Below the pieces are notes generated by a model, which was not told where the DNA came from, did no database searches, and worked only from the letters and a program-made list of their open reading frames with translations. From positions 616,094 to 680,093 of the forward strand of contig NZ_BBUZ01000024.1 in NCBI RefSeq assembly GCF_001417735.1: DNA of 64,000 bases, given 5' to 3'. The translations under genes and the position numbers were made by a program. Of the stretch, positions 63,355 through 64,000 are shown piece by piece. The stretch's first letter is position 1; each line of letters opens with the position of its first letter. The stretch is from Streptomyces sp. NBRC 110028 (lineage in GTDB: Bacteria > Actinomycetota > Actinomycetes > Streptomycetales > Streptomycetaceae).

Positions 63355-64000
63355 TCAGCGCCGGCGGGCCGGCAGCCGGTCCGCGGTCTCGCGCTGGTGG
63401 GCGCGCAGGATGTCCACGAGCCGGGCGGCGCCGCCCTCACGGACCGGGTCGACGACGGGAAGTCCGGTATCGGCCTCCAGCTTCTCGGCCTCGCGGCGGA
63501 AGTCGTCCTCGGAGAAGCCGAAGCTGTTGACGCTGATGGCGGCGACCTTGGCGGGCCGTTCGAAGACGGTGAGCTCCTCGTTGATGCGGATGAGCTCGGG
63601 GATGGGGATGATGGGCGTCTCCCAGACCTTGGTGCGTTCGGCTCCGAGGCGGTGGCAGAAGACCAGGGCGTGCGGCAGGGCGCCGTGGAGGATGGCGAGG
63701 GCGACGCTGCTGAACCCGATGTGGTTGAGGGAACCCTGGCCCTCGACGACGACCCATTCGTTGCCGGCGGCGGCCTCCATGACGACATGCTCGACGGCGC
63801 CGGCCATGAAGTCGCCGGGCACGCCGTCGACCGCGACGCCATGGCCGGAGATCAGCATGCCGCTCTGGCCGGTGGCGGCGAAGCCGGTGCGGATGCCGCG
63901 ACGATTGGCCTCGTTCCAGATCTCCAGGCCGGCGGTCTTCTTGCCGATGTTGGAGTCGCTGCCGCACGTGTGGATCACCCAAGTGTCCAGGTCCAGGACG
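63355..64000 (-). CDS. DUF1611 P-loop protein (partial, N-terminus beyond window)
   Basis: About 215 C-terminal residues are visible; the frame is open through the right edge (VLDLDTWVIHTCGSDSNIGKKT). It has a Walker A (GSDSNIGKKT), VVVEGQGSLNHIG, and FCHRLGAERTKVWETPIIPIPE, as in DUF1611. The family is often paired with a dipeptide or amino-acid epimerase (the DgcN/DgcA arrangement), which might lie just outside the window. The gene stop is 32 nt before the ATP-grasp start, so the two are in one unit. Confidence 0.85.
   Translation of the reverse strand, partial: VLDLDTWVIHTCGSDSNIGKKTAGLEIWNEANRRGIRTGFAATGQSGMLISGHGVAVDGVPGDFMAGAVEHVVMEAAAGNEWVVVEGQGSLNHIGFSSVALAILHGALPHALVFCHRLGAERTKVWETPIIPIPELIRINEELTVFERPAKVAAISVNSFGFSEDDFRREAEKLEADTGLPVVDPVREGGAARLVDILRAHQRETADRLPARRR

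Overview
The window is about 72% GC, has strong G/C third-position bias, and carries HrdB, SepH, CutRS, ParE/ParC and other actinomycete-specific families. It is therefore a Streptomyces (or very close streptomycete) chromosome. Gene content and order from dut to hrdB match, from memory, the conserved core around SCO5815-SCO5870 of S. coelicolor. No tRNA, rRNA, CRISPR array or full-length insertion sequence was seen.

Layout, left to right. (1) 1-8500: a partial OB-fold gene, then a complete potassium-uptake operon read right to left: a 27-aa membrane peptide, kdpF, kdpA, kdpB, kdpC, kdpD, kdpE. Upstream lies a candidate KdpE operator. (2) 8500-13500: a secreted protein with an internal duplication, DUF3710, dut, a hotdog thioesterase, DUF3093, a hypothetical gene and DUF4193. 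(3) 13500-24400: CutR/CutS, inositol-phosphatase, ferrochelatase, an MFS transporter, a sugar-lactone oxidase, sepH, a sulfurtransferase and a two-domain VOC protein. (4) 24367-24533: a MITE-like element sits exactly in the stop codons of two convergent genes. (5) 24530-35700: thymidine kinase, a phosphodiesterase, DUF5998, a GNAT/acyl-CoA synthetase fusion carrying a 9-nt repeat array, ptsH under a DasR-type site, a GntR regulator, an M23 peptidase behind a c-di-AMP (ydaO) riboswitch, and an M16 protease pair. (6) 35900-49300: parC, a Sel1-like protein, an iron-box-linked sucrase-ferredoxin protein, a CitA/CitB two-component pair convergent with an acetate-type symporter, a NarL-type two-component system, and parE. 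(7) 49700-58850: a small zinc protein, a trypsin-like protease, hrdB, a FadR-type regulator, an ABC ATPase-permease fusion, a Nudix (NrtR-like) regulator with its operator, and DUF4192.

(8) 58950-64000 is different. A short ORF at 58951 begins like the RecQ-type helicase expected beside DUF4192 and is lost after about 13 codons. It is followed by a leftward cluster: a DUF1611 P-loop protein (cut by the window edge), an ATP-grasp ligase, a heme-oxygenase-like diiron oxidase, a truncated EPSP-synthase (AroA-like) N-terminus, a phytanoyl-CoA-type Fe/2-oxoglutarate dioxygenase and a PhzF-fold enzyme. This reads as the edge of a small-molecule (probably amino-acid-derived) biosynthetic cluster inserted into the conserved core. 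I do not recognise it as a described pathway, and it is the best candidate for something new here.

Several regulatory elements can be read directly: direct repeats at 11-bp spacing before kdp, a dre site on the ptsH -10, a ydaO riboswitch, an iron box, a Nudix-gene operator, a possible SigR promoter of hrdB, and a 24-bp palindrome of two DnaA-box sequences. Start codons were chosen from ribosome-binding sites, 4-bp overlaps and recalled family length; they are calls from sequence only.
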